DNA from: Physella acuta
Lineage: Eukaryota; Mollusca; Gastropoda; Physidae
Reading direction: 5' to 3'
Assembly: GCF_028476545.1 (NCBI RefSeq)
Contig: NW_026731930.1
Coordinates: 434,001-498,000 of the forward strand
DNA: 64,000 nucleotides
The position numbers were made by a program, and so were the translations under genes. Below, in pieces: positions 49,203 through 62,877 of the stretch. The number at the start of each line of letters is the position of its first letter. Positions within the stretch are counted from its first letter, which is position 1. The notes beneath the pieces are model-generated. The model was not told the DNA's origin and searched no databases. It saw only the letters and a program-made list of their open reading frames with translations.

Positions 49203-51077
49203 GTAAACACCCGCTGTTTCTTCTGATGGATGAAGCGACTATTGTTCCTCGTAGAAGATGTCGTTCAATTGTCAGAACAAATCACCTGTTGAAAGGACGG
49301 TAACGTTGATGTGGACACAAATTATTTTTCCCGATACTTACACTTCATGAATGTATTGCTTGTTACTTGTGTGATATACTTAATATATATGCCATGGTTT
49401 GAGTGACATGATACAAATAATGCAGACCGATTTGAGACATGATAAATAATTGTAGACCAATGTGTGGGATGTTACTGAAATGCGGATGTGTAAGATGCTA
49501 TTAAAATGTAGGCCTATATGTCCGCCTTACTGTAGGTCCTATCTATCTGTATTGATACCATCTGTGAGACAACATCTGACCCTCTAATAAGTTCACATTT
49601 GATATACAACTGTGTGTATGTAGAGATTTTTGAAAATGTTTCCGGTCTTTGACTGACTATATCACGTTCACCATTGTAAAATATTTTTTATTGATTGTGT
49701 GAACCTGTTGTCAAAAAAAATATTTTATATTTGTCGGCTAAGTCCGCAGTTAGTGCAGCCGAACATTACCAATGACATAACAAATACATACTGATTTGTA
49801 GTTTTGTAAGTTTTAGGTGCGTTGAATACATAATATATGACAATAGGGGATTTATCAAGTTAATCAATAGCACACACACACACGTAAAAACATGTTTCAA
49901 CATATATCTGGACAACGGCAGAAGAGGCCTTGAGACTTAATTATGTCATAAATGCTAATATTAATTATTAAAGTACATTCAACGTGTGCAGAAAATAATA
50001 TTGTGTAACGAGTACATATACTGTTTTAGAACCCCCCGCTTTCCCACCCCCCTCACACACAAGGGGTTGAATACTTTACATGCATTTTTGGTTGTAATGG
50101 GACAATCCTTAAAATAAAAAAAAATAATTATTTAGCCAATTCAAAAGAAGCATTAGCGATTGTTTAAACTAAATAATTTTCAAGTCGTGGAAACTAACAT
50201 CAAATATGCAAACGGTGTTTGTTTTCTAAATTTATTAATTTTTAGCATTAATTTAACTCCTATGTAATGCGTGTTGTTCTATTTATAGATGTGTTTACTT
50301 CTGTCCTGCCTATGACTTGTGTGTTGTTCTATTTTATTTTATTTAATTTTAAAATCTCAAACCTAGGCCTGACGTTTACAGTGCTGTACCTTTAGTATCT
50401 AGCATGTTTATTTAGATTTTTTTTTTGCTTTTAAAACAAAAAAAGTCTGAAATAATCAGTGCAAGAAACATATACTAATGTATGCAGAAACAATGCAACT
50501 ATAATTTTTAAATAAACTGTCAAAAGACGCAACAGCAGAAATACCGCGTAACTCAAGAAATGTATATTTCCTTCCCCCACTTATACAAAAAAGGCATTAG
50601 ATTGAATATTTTAATTAAAATAATATACTAACAATGTATCACAATATCTAATCCTACATCGTTGTTTTAACTATTTGCACATGATAATGCGCCTGTACAC
50701 ATACGTAGGCCTATGTCTTAAAAGTAACGTAATTAAATATTGGTAGTCCAGAAAAAGACATAGATCTTAGCTGCAGCCTTTGAATATGTTTACGACGAAA
50801 TGTAAATCACAGGAAGAAAAGATAGAATAAACCAAATGATTGCTTTCCATACACCTAACATCTCCGTCAGTAACACATGTTATATATAGTAGATGAATTT
50901 AGACCTTTATATTCCAAAATCCCTGATGCGAAAGTTCGGATCTAGAAGTTAAATCTTTTGGACGTTCTGCATTACACCCAGGGGCGTAGCGAAAGGGTAA
51001 CGGGGTTGCGGACCGCACCGGGTGACACCATTTAGGGGGGTGACACCAAGGTTAAAAAAAAAAAAAAAAAAAAAGAA

Positions 51078-51079
<2 letters not shown>

Positions 51080-51157
<78 letters not shown>
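51080..51157. repeat. (TA)n microsatellite with adjoining A-run
   Basis: About 39 units after a run of about 20 A. The paralog near 29990 has only AAAATATATACAG. Confidence 0.95.
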
Positions 51158-51160
<3 letters not shown>

Positions 51161-51558
51161 GATAATTCCACTTAATTAAGTGATTATATAGAGTGTAACA
51201 TAGTCTTTTAAGAGCGACTTTGACAAATCCTGACAAAGGTGAAGGGGGGTGGGGGGCGACACCATGACGTAAGCCTGCTAATGATAGAGAAAACATGTTA
51301 CATCTAGCTGTATTTATAACCGACTATCGATAAACATCGGTAGTATTATATCTGAGCACATTTCAAAGTAATCGCCGTTTGGGTGGGTGGGGGGTTACAT
51401 TAACTCAATGTTGTAAAATATGCCTGAATGTTGAGAATCGTAATAACTTATGTGCTAATCCATGTATGAGGAAGGTAAAAAAAAAATACATAAACAAATA
51501 TATCAAACAAATATTTGTGGATAGGGCCCACATATACACATGCGTATATGGATTATTA

Positions 51559-51561
<3 letters not shown>

Positions 51562-51593
<32 letters not shown>
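51562..51593. repeat. (TA)n microsatellite
   Basis: About 16 units; paralog of the longer array at 30403. Confidence 0.95.
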
Positions 51594-51596
<3 letters not shown>

Positions 51597-52083
51597 TTTA
51601 TATGGTCAGATATTTTGTATTTTAGTTCATTTTAAATGTGTATAATAGATTAGGTTTCCTGCAGTGTGCATATTGTTATTTTTGTTCACAAATACCGATG
51701 AGCATTTACTTTAAGTCATGCTCAGAAAGTTTTCAAGGTAAGTAATTACCTGTTTAGTTGACATATCAAATACAATGAATGCGTTGGAAATAATTCAAAT
51801 AAAAAAGGGATTATATTTTACTTGTCAACCCGTACTAGCTTTAAAATATTATTTTTTTTGTTTAAGAAATGAAAAATACTGAATATGTGTCTTTGCTTTC
51901 TATTTAAAATGTGTGTGCCATTGAAAAATAAACACAGTCGCGATATGTGTTACCCATTTAGAAGATATATGATAAAGTCTAAATGATACATGCTTTGTCT
52001 ACGGGTAGAACTGGCTATATTAATTTCCTGATTTAATGAATGTAGGCCTATATAAAAACCGTCAGAACCCTATTCGAGTAGCC

Positions 52084-52720
52084 CAGGGGTCGGCAACCTG
52101 CGGCTCGCGAGTCGCATGCGCCTCTTTTGATGTCGAGATGCGGCTCTTCAGCTCCTTGCACATATATTAATCATTATTTTATTCTATTTTCAAAACTCAT
52201 AAAAATATTGTTCTGTAATACTCGGTAACGAACGATACAATAATAAACATAAACAATTAACACTTACTATCCTATTAGACTATTTATTTACGCCCTATTT
52301 CAATGTACTTCCTATTAACTTGTCTTTAGCTAATAGCAACATTCAACTTCGTGGTGGAGATCACAAAATAAACCAAACGAGCTAAATGCAAAACTGCATG
52401 GAACGGAAAACCCAGCCTATGCCTTGTTTGAAGAAGATGATTGTTTCAAAAAAAAATTACGTCATTTTGTTGAAGACCCGGAGAGCGGTAAATTACTTTA
52501 TTAAAAAAATATGATAACATATAAACCAAACGCTACTATTAACATGAATCACTTCAGCATTAATATAAACAATATGAAGGATGCGTGCACTGAGATATTT
52601 GAGCAATTCAAAATGAATACATTCTGTGTTAAACAATTATTTTCCCTCATTGTATCACATACCATAAGGTAGACCCATTTTCTCTATTTAATACGTTGTT
52701 TTTTCAGAATCCAAATTTTT
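52084..52720 (+). mobile_element. hAT DNA transposon fossil (paralog of 30972)
   Basis: CAGGGGTCGGCAACCTGCGG terminus, then the transposase-like fragments at 52340-52500, with no Helitron inside. Right end not identified. Its presence in both duplication copies places its insertion before the duplication. Confidence 0.6.
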
Positions 52721-53430
52721 AATCGTAAATGCCAACAGGTAGACAACTTAAAATGCATTCACATCCGAAGTCTAACAAAAAATTGAGAAAATAAATGCAT
52801 GCACAAAAAAGTGTTTTTTTACTTTCCTCTAAACGAAGTTATACATGTATTACTCATTTTATAAAAGATTGTGGTTGTACATTTTTTTTTGTATTTTAAA
52901 AATGTAATTTAATTAACACACGGTAACTAGTTATATATCTGATGCTTAGTTGTTGTTTTGTTTTAGGAAAACATTTTTTTTCTGCTGCTATTTAGAACAC
53001 GTTTGTACAAATATTATTATCAAGTGTGAGCTTCTGTCGCTAATAAACAACTAAATTACGATACATCAACGTTTATTAGTTAAATAACATGCTGTCTAGT
53101 ATGAAAGAGCGTGAAATTCAGACCGTAAAACTATCTGAAATACTGGATGCTGTTGTTTACCCTCCTACATGACAGAGAGAGAGCAGTGTCTACATATAAA
53201 GAAGTGATCAGCGCACACTCTAACAGCTCACACATTATCCGATCTAATTTTGTAACGCTTTTTTTTTTACAGAAAGCAAATATAAGGTTTACTACAAATA
53301 TGAATTATAATAACATCGATGTTTGTGTTCTATAAACTTCGAACACAAATAGACCGATTGTAGTGCTCGAACTTAACAAAATTAATTTAAAAAAAACACA
53401 TGGTATTATGCTGGTTAAAATGAGATCTAA

Positions 53431-54150
53431 ATTAACAAATCATAATTTGAATTGCCAAATTAAAAATAATATTGATCGTTTACCTAGTTCTGCCGTTCTA
53501 TAAATTATTTCGAAAGGTGTACGAACAACTAGAGAAATTGATTTTAGTTATATTACATCTTTAAATTTATTTTTTCAATATCTGAATGTTCTTTGGAAAA
53601 AAATCATATAAAACGTTTTAATGACAAGTTTTTATGTAATAATGCACTAAAAAGTAGATAATAAATTATGTTCTTAAAATACTTAATAATACACTATCAT
53701 TTGAATAAGCATAATGAAAACCATAGGTCACTTAATTATCTATTAAAGACCTTTACTAATATTTAGTACAATGTATGTTTCAAAACTCATAATTAAAGGT
53801 ATGTCCAGTCTGATTCCACTTACACATTCGTTTAAGATTTATTTAGAATGGGCATATGTTTTTCTTCTACATATTTTCCTACGAGTATTACAACTACTAC
53901 GTTAACGAACTAATGGTGATATCTCATGAAATATTTTCAATTTTGTATACAATAATATATAAGTAAATATAGGTCAAGGTCATACTTAAATATATATAAA
54001 TACTACTTTACAAGTCAAAGTCAAAAGATTACAAGGTCAACAATTGTTTCGCCATAAATAACCATTTTACATAAATATTTGCATCTGTGTTTCTCGCCAG
54101 TGTCCAACAAATGTGACGTTTGTGATACAATCTACATGGGGCCATTAGTT
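53431..54150. other. intergenic, no gene seen
   Basis: AT-rich; no clear match elsewhere in the window and no ORF of interest. Confidence 0.45.
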
Positions 54151-54529
54151 GCTAGCGTCCTACTTATGGGACGCTTGTTGTACACTTTTTATAACGAATT
54201 CGTTTTTTAAAAAAAAATTGTTAATGTTAAAATTTTATCAGCAAGAAATATGGTACTGCAACAAGTTTCAAATTTATTTTCCACTTAAAATGTTAATATT
54301 TTAGAAGATATGCATTTTTCTGTGTGCGTGTTTTCTTTTTTTCCGCCATTTTGACAAGCCCTGTAAAGACGGCTCTATAACATTTTTCTAAATTAAATTG
54401 TTTCGCAAAACACACACAAATTCAATAGTCTAACCATTTTCAAATACAATGAAACAATTTGTGTTTTAACTAGTATTTAACAAATTTTAGCAATTATTTT
54501 TACAAGCGTCCCATATGTGTGACTCTAGC
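54151..54529. mobile_element. MITE-like element with 27-bp imperfect inverted ends
   Basis: GCTAGCGTCC...CATATGGGACGCTTG-type ends at 54151-54177 and 54503-54529 match in about 22 of 27 positions when inverted. The left arm itself also folds (GCGTCC/GGACGC). 379 bp, no ORF, no clear target duplication. It lies at the left edge of duplication B. Confidence 0.55.
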
Positions 54530-54992
54530 AGAATATGGGATAAACAACTTATGGTCAATGCATACAGACTATTTTTAGCATAACCAAAGACCTATCTGTT
54601 ATAAAAAAAATGCATAGTTTATTAAAATCGTAAATTTTATTTTGAAGAAATACATTAATGCTGGTAACCCACCAGCTGTTTAATTTTGGGATTCTTAATG
54701 TGTATTATACTGTTTCACACACAATAGTTCAGGCATGAGTTTATTTTAAAACAATGAAAAAAAAGTATTAAACAAGCTATTACAGTTTACTGTGCCGTAA
54801 TATTTCAGGGCAGATAACGGGAACGTTATTTTCTTTGCCAACCTTATACAATAGCAATCACAACTAGAGCAGTAACAATGTTCAAGGGGGAGTATAATTA
54901 ATATATACGTATATACACATTACATTTTTAATTGCGAACTAAATTTTGTTTTCTCAAAATATATCAGTACTTTTAAAAAAAGAAAATATTAT

Positions 54993-55489
54993 TGTGAGGG
55001 TACGAATGGATCTTGTTTGAAGTTCTTCTAGTTGCACCAGTTGTGAGGGTGGGGATTTTTACGAGGCGGAACGAATGAATCCAATAACACAAGATCCAGT
55101 ATAAAATATAATATGCTCTTTATTAAAAATGATAAAAATCAAGTTTCTACCTAGCTTATTCTATACTCTCTACTACTACTACTACTACTACTACTGTCTG
55201 CCGTTTCCTAGATCTACCTATCTGACCGCTCTTTCCACTAGTTATCAACTGTTATCTAGCCCTACATATCTCGACCATCTCTGACCGCTTCCTAACACCT
55301 TCTCTACTCTTCGCTAGCTACCTATCAACTGCTGGCCTATCACTCTACTGACCCACGTCTCAGTGGTCAGCTGACCGTCCCACGTGACCGGTCAGTTTCC
55401 ATATTTGTATTGGTCTCTCTCTGACCAACTCGCTGTAGCCTGTTTCTGCTATCTACCTGACCTCTCCGACGCAACCTTGCGTCATCACA
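54993..55489 (-). mobile_element. solo LTR
   Basis: 497 bp, + strand TGTGAGGGT...GCGTCATCACA, flanked by the 5-bp duplication ATTAT (54988-54992, 55490-55494). AATAAA on the minus strand near 55120 gives the orientation. The unoccupied paralog is near 39500. Includes a (CTA)n run at 55165. A fossil left by recombination between LTRs. Confidence 0.88.
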
Positions 55490-55751
55490 ATTATTCTTTG
55501 TTTAAACTAAATAAAAACACGTGTACATAGTATTGTTTAATTTTTGTTTGATGTTGTCGTTACAATGGTAGCAATGTGTTGTTAATTTGATATATGTTAT
55601 AATAAGTTGTTATATACGTAATTAGTTGCGATATATTTTACTACATTTATTTGGCGTTCAAAGTAACTGATGATTTAAATCGGATAGACTTTTTTTTCCC
55701 AAAAAATGAACTAAGGTCAGATCGGTTACCTGACTCCGTACATACCCAATA

Positions 55752-55825
55752 AGGCTGGTAAGTAGGTCACCAATCAGTTCTAAGCTCAATAAAATCTGCA
55801 TGATTGATGACCTACTTACCAGCCC
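55752..55825. mobile_element. 74-bp palindromic MITE at a TA target
   Basis: Arms of 24 bp (55753-55776 and 55801-55824) match inverted at 23 of 24, starting GGCTGGTAAGTAGGTCA, around a 24-nt loop. Flanked by TA on both sides (55750-55751, 55826-55827). The paralog at 39777 has just one TA (CCCATAGCAG). Fits a minimal Tc1/mariner-type MITE; it could also fold as an RNA hairpin. Confidence 0.75.
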
Positions 55826-57420
55826 TACAGCTGTTAGTACAAAATGTCGAGAAGAGAATCGGTGCAAGCAGTCACTCGACTACTACGACCACTAATTTTA
55901 ATTACTAATAATTTCAATATTAGTTTATGTTAAATGTGTCCACATGATTCGATACAATGTCGCTCACATTTTTTTTTATTTGTTTGTTTCATTTTTCCGA
56001 TGCTGATAAGTATATACAAATATTGTTTTTTTCTTGTTTGGTTATTTTGCAAGGGAAGTAATTACCTATTAAATAGACCTTTTTGGTTAACGAATTGTAA
56101 ACAAAAACAATAAATCAAACAAACATATCAATTTATGTGTAAATTAGACATATATTTAACAATAAAGTGTTGCAAATAATATACAATAAAACATGGATAT
56201 GCGTTTGTCCTGTGTTTAAAATACCATTGTAATTGCAAACATAAACGCAACAGCATTGTTTTTAATTCATTTGAAAGTCAAGCGAGGATATCATTTAATC
56301 TATTTACAGACTACGCAATTCCAGTCTCGTGTAATATACCATTTCTATTATAAGAAAATACATATTTAGAAAAAAAATAAAAAATACATATTTAGAATAG
56401 AAAACTTTCTTCAAATTACCAATAATAATGTACATTGCCATCCGTTTTTTGGTCATGTGTATTGTTTTGCTTCGCTATTAAAGGTAGAACCCATAATGTG
56501 TTGAGCTGTACCAGATACATAAGAGATTGTCTAAACATGACGACATATCAGTAGAGGGGAGGGGGTAGGAGAGGAAGGCTTGGTGACGATGGAGAAAAAA
56601 AACACGTTCTTGCAGTAAAAATTAGAAAATGTGTTTTAATTTTTTGTCTGCATTGTAAAGAAAATCGAGCTTAACTAAGATTTAAGAAGAAGAAATATTA
56701 AAACAAAAAAACGTAACGGTTGTTTATTGTAATGTTGAGGGGAGATTTTGGTAAAATGAGGTGTGATATAATTTTAGGGGAGGAGGAAGCACCTCAACCA
56801 TGACCACAACCAAGGCAGAAATTGCGTATCCCCAAATTTTTAGAAATATATATTTAAATTTGGTTTAGTCGCCAAAGTTAAAGTCAACTTCAGTGATGAT
56901 TCCATTAATTGGAAACGGCAACATAATGACTATTTCACAATGTAAAGGCTTCTAGTCATCTATCTCTGTCAGAGTGAGCATGTCTCAATGTAAAGTCTTC
57001 TATTCAACTTTCAAAATCATTGTTAGTTAGGTTGTACCAATGTAAACATATTACACCGTAACAGCCATACGTGTGTAAACATATTACACCTTAACACACA
57101 CACTAGCATGTTATTCAGGCCGAACTCATATACCCGTATGTCACCCTAACATAGTCGTACATATAAATACATATTATGACACCCTAACACAGATGTACAT
57201 GTGTAAACATATATAGGCCTACACCCTAACACAGAGGGCACAAACTATCTATATGTGATCCATCATTTTCACTATACATCGACAATAAACTTTCGTTTGA
57301 TAAAAGTGTGATCTCAAGAGTGTGTTTTGTTAAAAATGAGTAAGATTAGAAAACACAGTTAGTTCAATGGGAACGAATCAATACTCCACGCATTTTGTTT
57401 AGGTAAATATATGACTTTTT

Positions 57421-59309
57421 ACAACACAATGCTTGACTTTGTTTAGTTGCTTAGGCCTACTTATTTTTTTTTTGTCTTTATAATTTGAAAAAAAAAACAT
57501 TATTTTTATTAAAAAAAAACGCTCCAAACCCAGTGTAATCATTGTTACAAGTTTATTTTAAGAAAAACAAAACATATATGATATGGTATTACTATTAACT
57601 GTAATGAAAAGATTGTGCGTGTCTTAGTCTGGGTTTAATCTTCTAGCTCTATATTGTGAACCAATTGATTTCAATGAGACAAGTAACCTAGTGTCTAACT
57701 CAGCAGACTCTAGAAACAAGAAACCGTAATTAACAAAGTTGAAGTTCACTAGAAGACCCTTGTTGTTATCCACATGGCTGTATCATAGGGAGAGCTGTGA
57801 CAACATATGGGGGAAGTGATCAACCAACTCTTTGTAACGCTTTGAAGAAAGAAAAAAACTCACAATAACATCTAGTTGTCGCAATAACAATAGAGTGTTA
57901 CAATAAATTAAAACAAGGTAAAAAAAAAACATTAGAACTACAACAACAAGTTAAGATAACACAATTTTTTTAAACGAACGAAAAACTAATTTCTTACAGC
58001 TTACATATTCTTATCGTACTGAGTCTCAGGTTGTCTGTTGAAGTGTGTTTACGTGTCGTTGGTTGCATTGGTTTGACCAGTGGTCTGTGGTCCTGCAGTT
58101 CTGATATGTTTGTTTTCAACATGGAATTGTAACTAAAATGTGTATGTGTCTTTGTAGAAACGTTTTACAAATAACCTCTGGCACGGCTGGTGTTATGTTT
58201 GGGTGTAGTGTAAACAGAAGCCATACAACCATACCACACTTTAATGTTTGACTAAAGAAATCAAGCTCTCGACTACTTCGTCACATTTTGTCTGTTAACT
58301 CGAACACATTTTATATTAAGCAAATGCTTAACCCTCTCACAGTTTGATGTTAACATATATTGAAAGAAAATATTAAATTTTGGCTAATGTTACATTGTAT
58401 TATAGGGTTATATTTTTCTCGTCAAATATAATAATACACCACGACCTTCTATTTTTTTCCGCGTGGAAAATTCCCTTGGAAAACAGCTTTATTATATGTC
58501 TCAAATGTTTACGTTGAGAGAAAGAACAATAGTGTATGTTCTACCTAATGTTAAAACACCACAATTCACACGGGGCAACTTCAATATATATAAGTAAACA
58601 GTGCACCTTTTATTTTTGCAATGATAACCCTTAGTAGTTACATAATCACCTGATTTTTTTCTTGAGAAGTCACCCAAAAACTTCTGGCTCTGTCACATCT
58701 GTTTTCGTTATACACTAGTATAATGCTTAGTGTTAAATACAATCTAACTAAAATAAAAACAATTTAATTACTTAATGTAATACATTTAAAAACAATTGAA
58801 AAAGCGAAATCGAAATATTGAACTAACGTAACTTTATATTAAGCTACATCTGCCACACTCGTAACGTAATGCATACATATTTTTCATGATTGCTTATAAT
58901 GTTATATGTTAGTTGTTTTTTTAAGTGCTTATATCATTACATACAATCTAGTCCATATTTTCTTTAAATTGTATCTTAACAATGCAGATACTTTTTAGCC
59001 AATAACATTTTCTCCTGTATTGAAAATTTCCAAGGTAAATAATTACCTATTTAATATTTATAGCAAGCTAGGTAACTAAATTAGGAAAAGAAACAACCTC
59101 AAATAATACTAACATGCCGTCTCTGTGTCGAAATACACTTATTTAAACAAACATTGTTTTCAAGAATAATTTTTAAAAGGCAATATGTGTCTGTTTCATA
59201 TTCAAAATCTATGTGTCATTGCTAAACAAAAGACAACCGATGAAATATGGTGAACACTATTGCATTGTTCCCCATCTTGTACCATTAGTACGATATGACT
59301 ATATGTAAA
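57421..59309 (+). repeat. macro-repeat copy VIII
   Basis: 57600-57740 is S1-like. 57750-58340 matches 2780-3330. 58830-59230 is the P block with CAAGGTAAATAATTACC (59031). No gene. Confidence 0.65.
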
Positions 59310-60366
59310 TCTAATATATAAAGCTCAGTTCTGTATGTAATGCATATGTTTGTCGTTGGAATTGTATGAATTTAAGTGTTAGAAAATTATCGTGCGTATT
59401 TGTCTAAATTTATGAGCTAAAAAATTACTATTGAAAGTGTTGGGAAATAATTTTCATTTTTCAAATTATAGTAATAATTGTCGGCATGTTTATTAAACAC
59501 AAGTTTTAAAAAAATATCATCTTTTACAAAAATTCTAATTATGTCTTTATTTAGTCCTATAGCACTTACTTCCCTTTGATAAATTAGGAAAACAAAATTA
59601 CTTCCCTTTATAAAACCATTGCATTAGTCGAAAATAATTTACTTTTTAATTACTTTGTTTTGGTGTTGGGAAAAAAAAATAATTACATAATTAGCGGGGA
59701 TTGATCAAGTGCAAATGTTGTAGGTATTTTACGGATAAGCTTGGAGTATTAAAATTGTTCATCAAATTGAAACAGGCGCGTTCGTTTAAGTGAGTGCAAA
59801 AGACTATGAATAAGTTGGGGTACTATAGTCGTTCATTAAGCTAAAACAGGTGATTCCGCCCCGGGCGTTTATGTTCGCGTTAGTGTTTTCTTTGTGTTTA
59901 GGTGGGTTTGCGTTAGTGGTTGCGTTTTGATTTGGTTCGTTTTTGTTCTTTCTTTTTTCGTTTTTGTTTGTGTTTTTTTGTTTGGGTTTGTATTTGTGTT
60001 TTTTGTTGGTTTTGCGTTTGGATTTGGTTTGTTTTCGTTTGCTTTTTCGTTGTGTTTTTTTTTTTTGTTGGTATTGGTGTTTGTGGTTGGGTTTGTTGTT
60101 AGGTTTTTGTTTTCGTTTGCTTTTTTGTTTGTTTTTTCTTTGTGTTTGTATTGGTGTTTGTGGTTGTGGTTGTGTTTGTTGTTAGGTTTTTGTTTTCGTT
60201 TGTATTTGTAATTGTGTTAGCGTTATGTTTGCGTTTTGTTGTTTTGGTTGGTTGTGGTTTGGGTGGGCAATGCCGGGTTTATGATGATTACTAAACACAT
60301 AGGTAATGGTCTTTAACAGAAAGGTTTTTCACAGAAGCCAGAGCAGGGCCTGGCCGGGACGGCTAG
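59310..60366 (+). mobile_element. Helitron-like element with T/G minisatellite
   Basis: Starts TCTAATATATAAAGCTCAG after A and ends GGGACGGCTAG before T, with the same opening as the other Helitrons. The terminal hairpin is weak, so the 3' end is less certain. Contains the T/G-rich repeat below; no Rep/helicase. Confidence 0.65.
59880..60270. repeat. degenerate GTTTTTGTTTTCG minisatellite
   Basis: GTTTTTGTTTTCGTTTGC and GGTGTTTGTGGTTG variants. The Phe/Val/Cys-rich ORFs here arise from the repeat and are not membrane proteins. Confidence 0.85.
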
Positions 60367-61838
60367 TACTCTTCTATATGGGAAACAAAATCGTTAAAAC
60401 AAACAGTGGTTTTAAAGCTGAAGATCGATTCTAACAATCATGTTAAGTAAAATGGTTTTTCAAATGTGGGTTTAAACAAATATTTTACAATTATGTTCTC
60501 ACATATTACAAAGTAGACAACTAAACATATATTCTAATACGTAGACAAAGAATTGATAAAAAAATAATTAAGCGTAACAATATTTTATTTTAACACTTAT
60601 TGAACAATTAATGAAAACGTTTGGGTGTATATCATATATGTTATAAAAACAATAATAATGTTAAATGTAGAAACATTAAACATATATTTACCTTTTTTTT
60701 AAACGTTCGATTAAGTCGGATCGATTGACTAGTAAAATCTAATACTTGGTTGTTGGTTATTCCGGAAAATATTTTTTTCTGGTGCTATGTAGCGAACAAT
60801 TATGTTTCCTAATGTTATTAGCAAGCTTGTGAGTTTGTGTTGTGATTAAACTACTTTATTCTGTCTTATTGATGTGTATTTTAGGTCAATAGCATTATCG
60901 TCTAGTACGAGTTTTAAAACCAAACAAAATAATGAACGAAGTTACAATTTAAACACATGTTGCTGTGTTTTTGACTATCCTACATTACATGGAGAGCAGT
61001 GTCAACAGATGGAGAAGCGACCTGTATTTAACAATTACTGACCATTCTTTTGTTCTAAATATTACTAGGGGGACAATAAAACATTAATCTTTAAATTAAG
61101 CAAAATAAACAATTAGAAACAAAATATTTAAAAAAAATGAGTTTACTAAATATTATTTTTACGATTTTGAAGTTGTATCGAGATATAGCCTACATAAAAT
61201 TGTTAGTTGAATGTATATGTATTATACAAATAATAGCATTGATATACAAAACAAAACAGTGATCATAGTAAGTCAATTGTTTGAAAATATACGGAGAAGT
61301 CTACTTAACTGAATGACATTTTTCCACGACACGTTCCACTGCAGTTGTAATTATTTAGAAGTAAAATTATTGAGCATGAGTCCATTCGAATTATTACACC
61401 AATTCGAGGCAAAACATGAATTAACAACTGTAAAAAGTAGCCTAGAAAAGGGGACAAACCAAAACACATTTTTTTTTCATCTAAATGCTTGTTTTTCACA
61501 TATATTTTCTCAGTTTTTAATGAACTATCTTATCTGATTTATAACTTACACGTCTACAGATAGAAAATGACAAGCAAACATAACTATTATTGTTGTTCTA
61601 TCCCCTGCATACCTTCTATAAGCGTGTTATGTAGTAAAAGATTGTTCCATACACGAATGCGGATTAACAATTTTATATTGTTCCATATGAGAACAGCTTA
61701 AATCATTGTTGAATTTAGAATATGTTTAATTATAATTTTAGAATAATGTTTCTGTTTAAATTATGTAAACCCTAGGGCACATGTTATAATATTCGTATGT
61801 ATCGAGTAAGGTGAATTATATTTTACAGGTAATACTAT
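60367..61838 (+). repeat. macro-repeat remnant, intergenic
   Basis: 60690-61030 aligns with 52850-53190 and 32190-32530 (TGTGAGTTTGTGTTGTGAT, CATGGAGAGCAGTGTCAAC). The rest has no gene; ORFs at 61305 and 61313 overlap on opposite strands with no domain. Confidence 0.55.
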
Positions 61839-62072
61839 CAGTGTTTCTTCCAGACTTTTTTCTCCGGGGGGGGGGGGTGGGGTGGGGTGGGGCACTTGAA
61901 ATTTCCGGGGGGGGGGGGGCGGTAGACTTTCTTCGGGGGGGGGGGCGGACACTATTAAAAGTATAAATTTTCTATATAAATTATATAAATTTCAATTCGT
62001 TCGGGGGGGGGGGGGGGGGTAAAAATTCCCCCCCCCCCCCCCACCCCGAAGAGATGCCTGGAAGAAACTCTA
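61839..62072. mobile_element. hAT-type MITE rich in G and C runs
   Basis: Ends CAGTGTTTCTTCCAG and (inverted) TAGAGTTTCTTCCAG with a perfect 8-bp duplication AATACTAT (61831-61838, 62073-62080). Inside are four G-runs of about 10-17 and one C-run of about 14 that could pair with the adjacent G-run. Confidence 0.92.
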
Positions 62073-62080
62073 AATACTAT

Positions 62081-62399
62081 GTTAAAATGACTGCGTATTT
62101 CAAATATTGCACGTCATTGTAAGATTATATCGTGATTCGAATTGACTACATACTGACACATGTATGAAAATAAGTGAGCACAATTTATCCCAGAAAAGTA
62201 AAAAAAAAAAAGAAATTGGACTAATAATCTAACATTACTCATGAAACTATTCGCAAACAGTATGACAGACTGTATATTTTAGATCAGTTGCTAGTAACAG
62301 ATGTTACAGAATATAATATAAAGCCAAGGCCTGGGACTTGGTCAGGGGGATTTATTTAAATCGTGAACTTGTAATTGAGTTGAATTAAGCATCAGGTTG
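62081..62399. other. intergenic, no gene seen
   Basis: AT-rich, nothing recognised. Confidence 0.5.
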
Positions 62400-62877
62400 T
62401 GTGAGGGTACACATTTTTAAGAAGGCGGAACGAATGAATCCAATAACACACAATTCAAGTTCAACTATAATTGTTCTTTATTAAAATGATATATATGTTC
62501 AATCTAACCAGCCTATTCTACACTCTCTACTGTTTACTACTGCTACTAACTGTTCACTATACTACTAACTACGCACTCCCATGACCAATCCTAACACTAA
62601 CTGTTCTCTACATTCTACAATCTAACACCTTCTACCTCGCTAGCTAATCATGATCTACCTAACTATCTACATTCCTCGGCCGTCTCTGACCGCTACCTAA
62701 CAACTCCTGGCCTATCGCTCTACTGCTGACCCACGCCTCAGTGGTCAGCTGACCGTCCCACGTGACCGGTCAGCCCTGTGCGCCCATTGGCCTCTCTAAC
62801 CAACCAACTAGGCCTATAGTCTGTTTCTGCTAACCTATACCTGCTAAACATGTCTGACGTAATCTTGCGTCATCACA
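62400..62877 (-). mobile_element. solo LTR, same family as 54993
   Basis: 478 bp, TGTGAGGGT...GCGTCATCACA, flanked by GGTTG duplications (62395-62399, 62878-62882). Shares GGCGGAACGAATGAATCC, CCTCAGTGGTCAGCTGACC and CCACGTGACCGGTCAG with 54993. AATAAA on the minus strand near 62480. Confidence 0.88.

Larger units (their letters stand above)
54530..57420 (+). repeat. segmental duplication B, right copy
   Basis: Collinear with 39070-42480 apart from private insertions (solo LTR, 74-bp MITE here; Helitron there). Confidence 0.85.

Noticed and set aside
59894-60211. Phe/Val/Cys-rich ORFs that look like membrane proteins
   Set aside because: Low-complexity T/G repeat inside a Helitron-like element; no start context or homologous domain.
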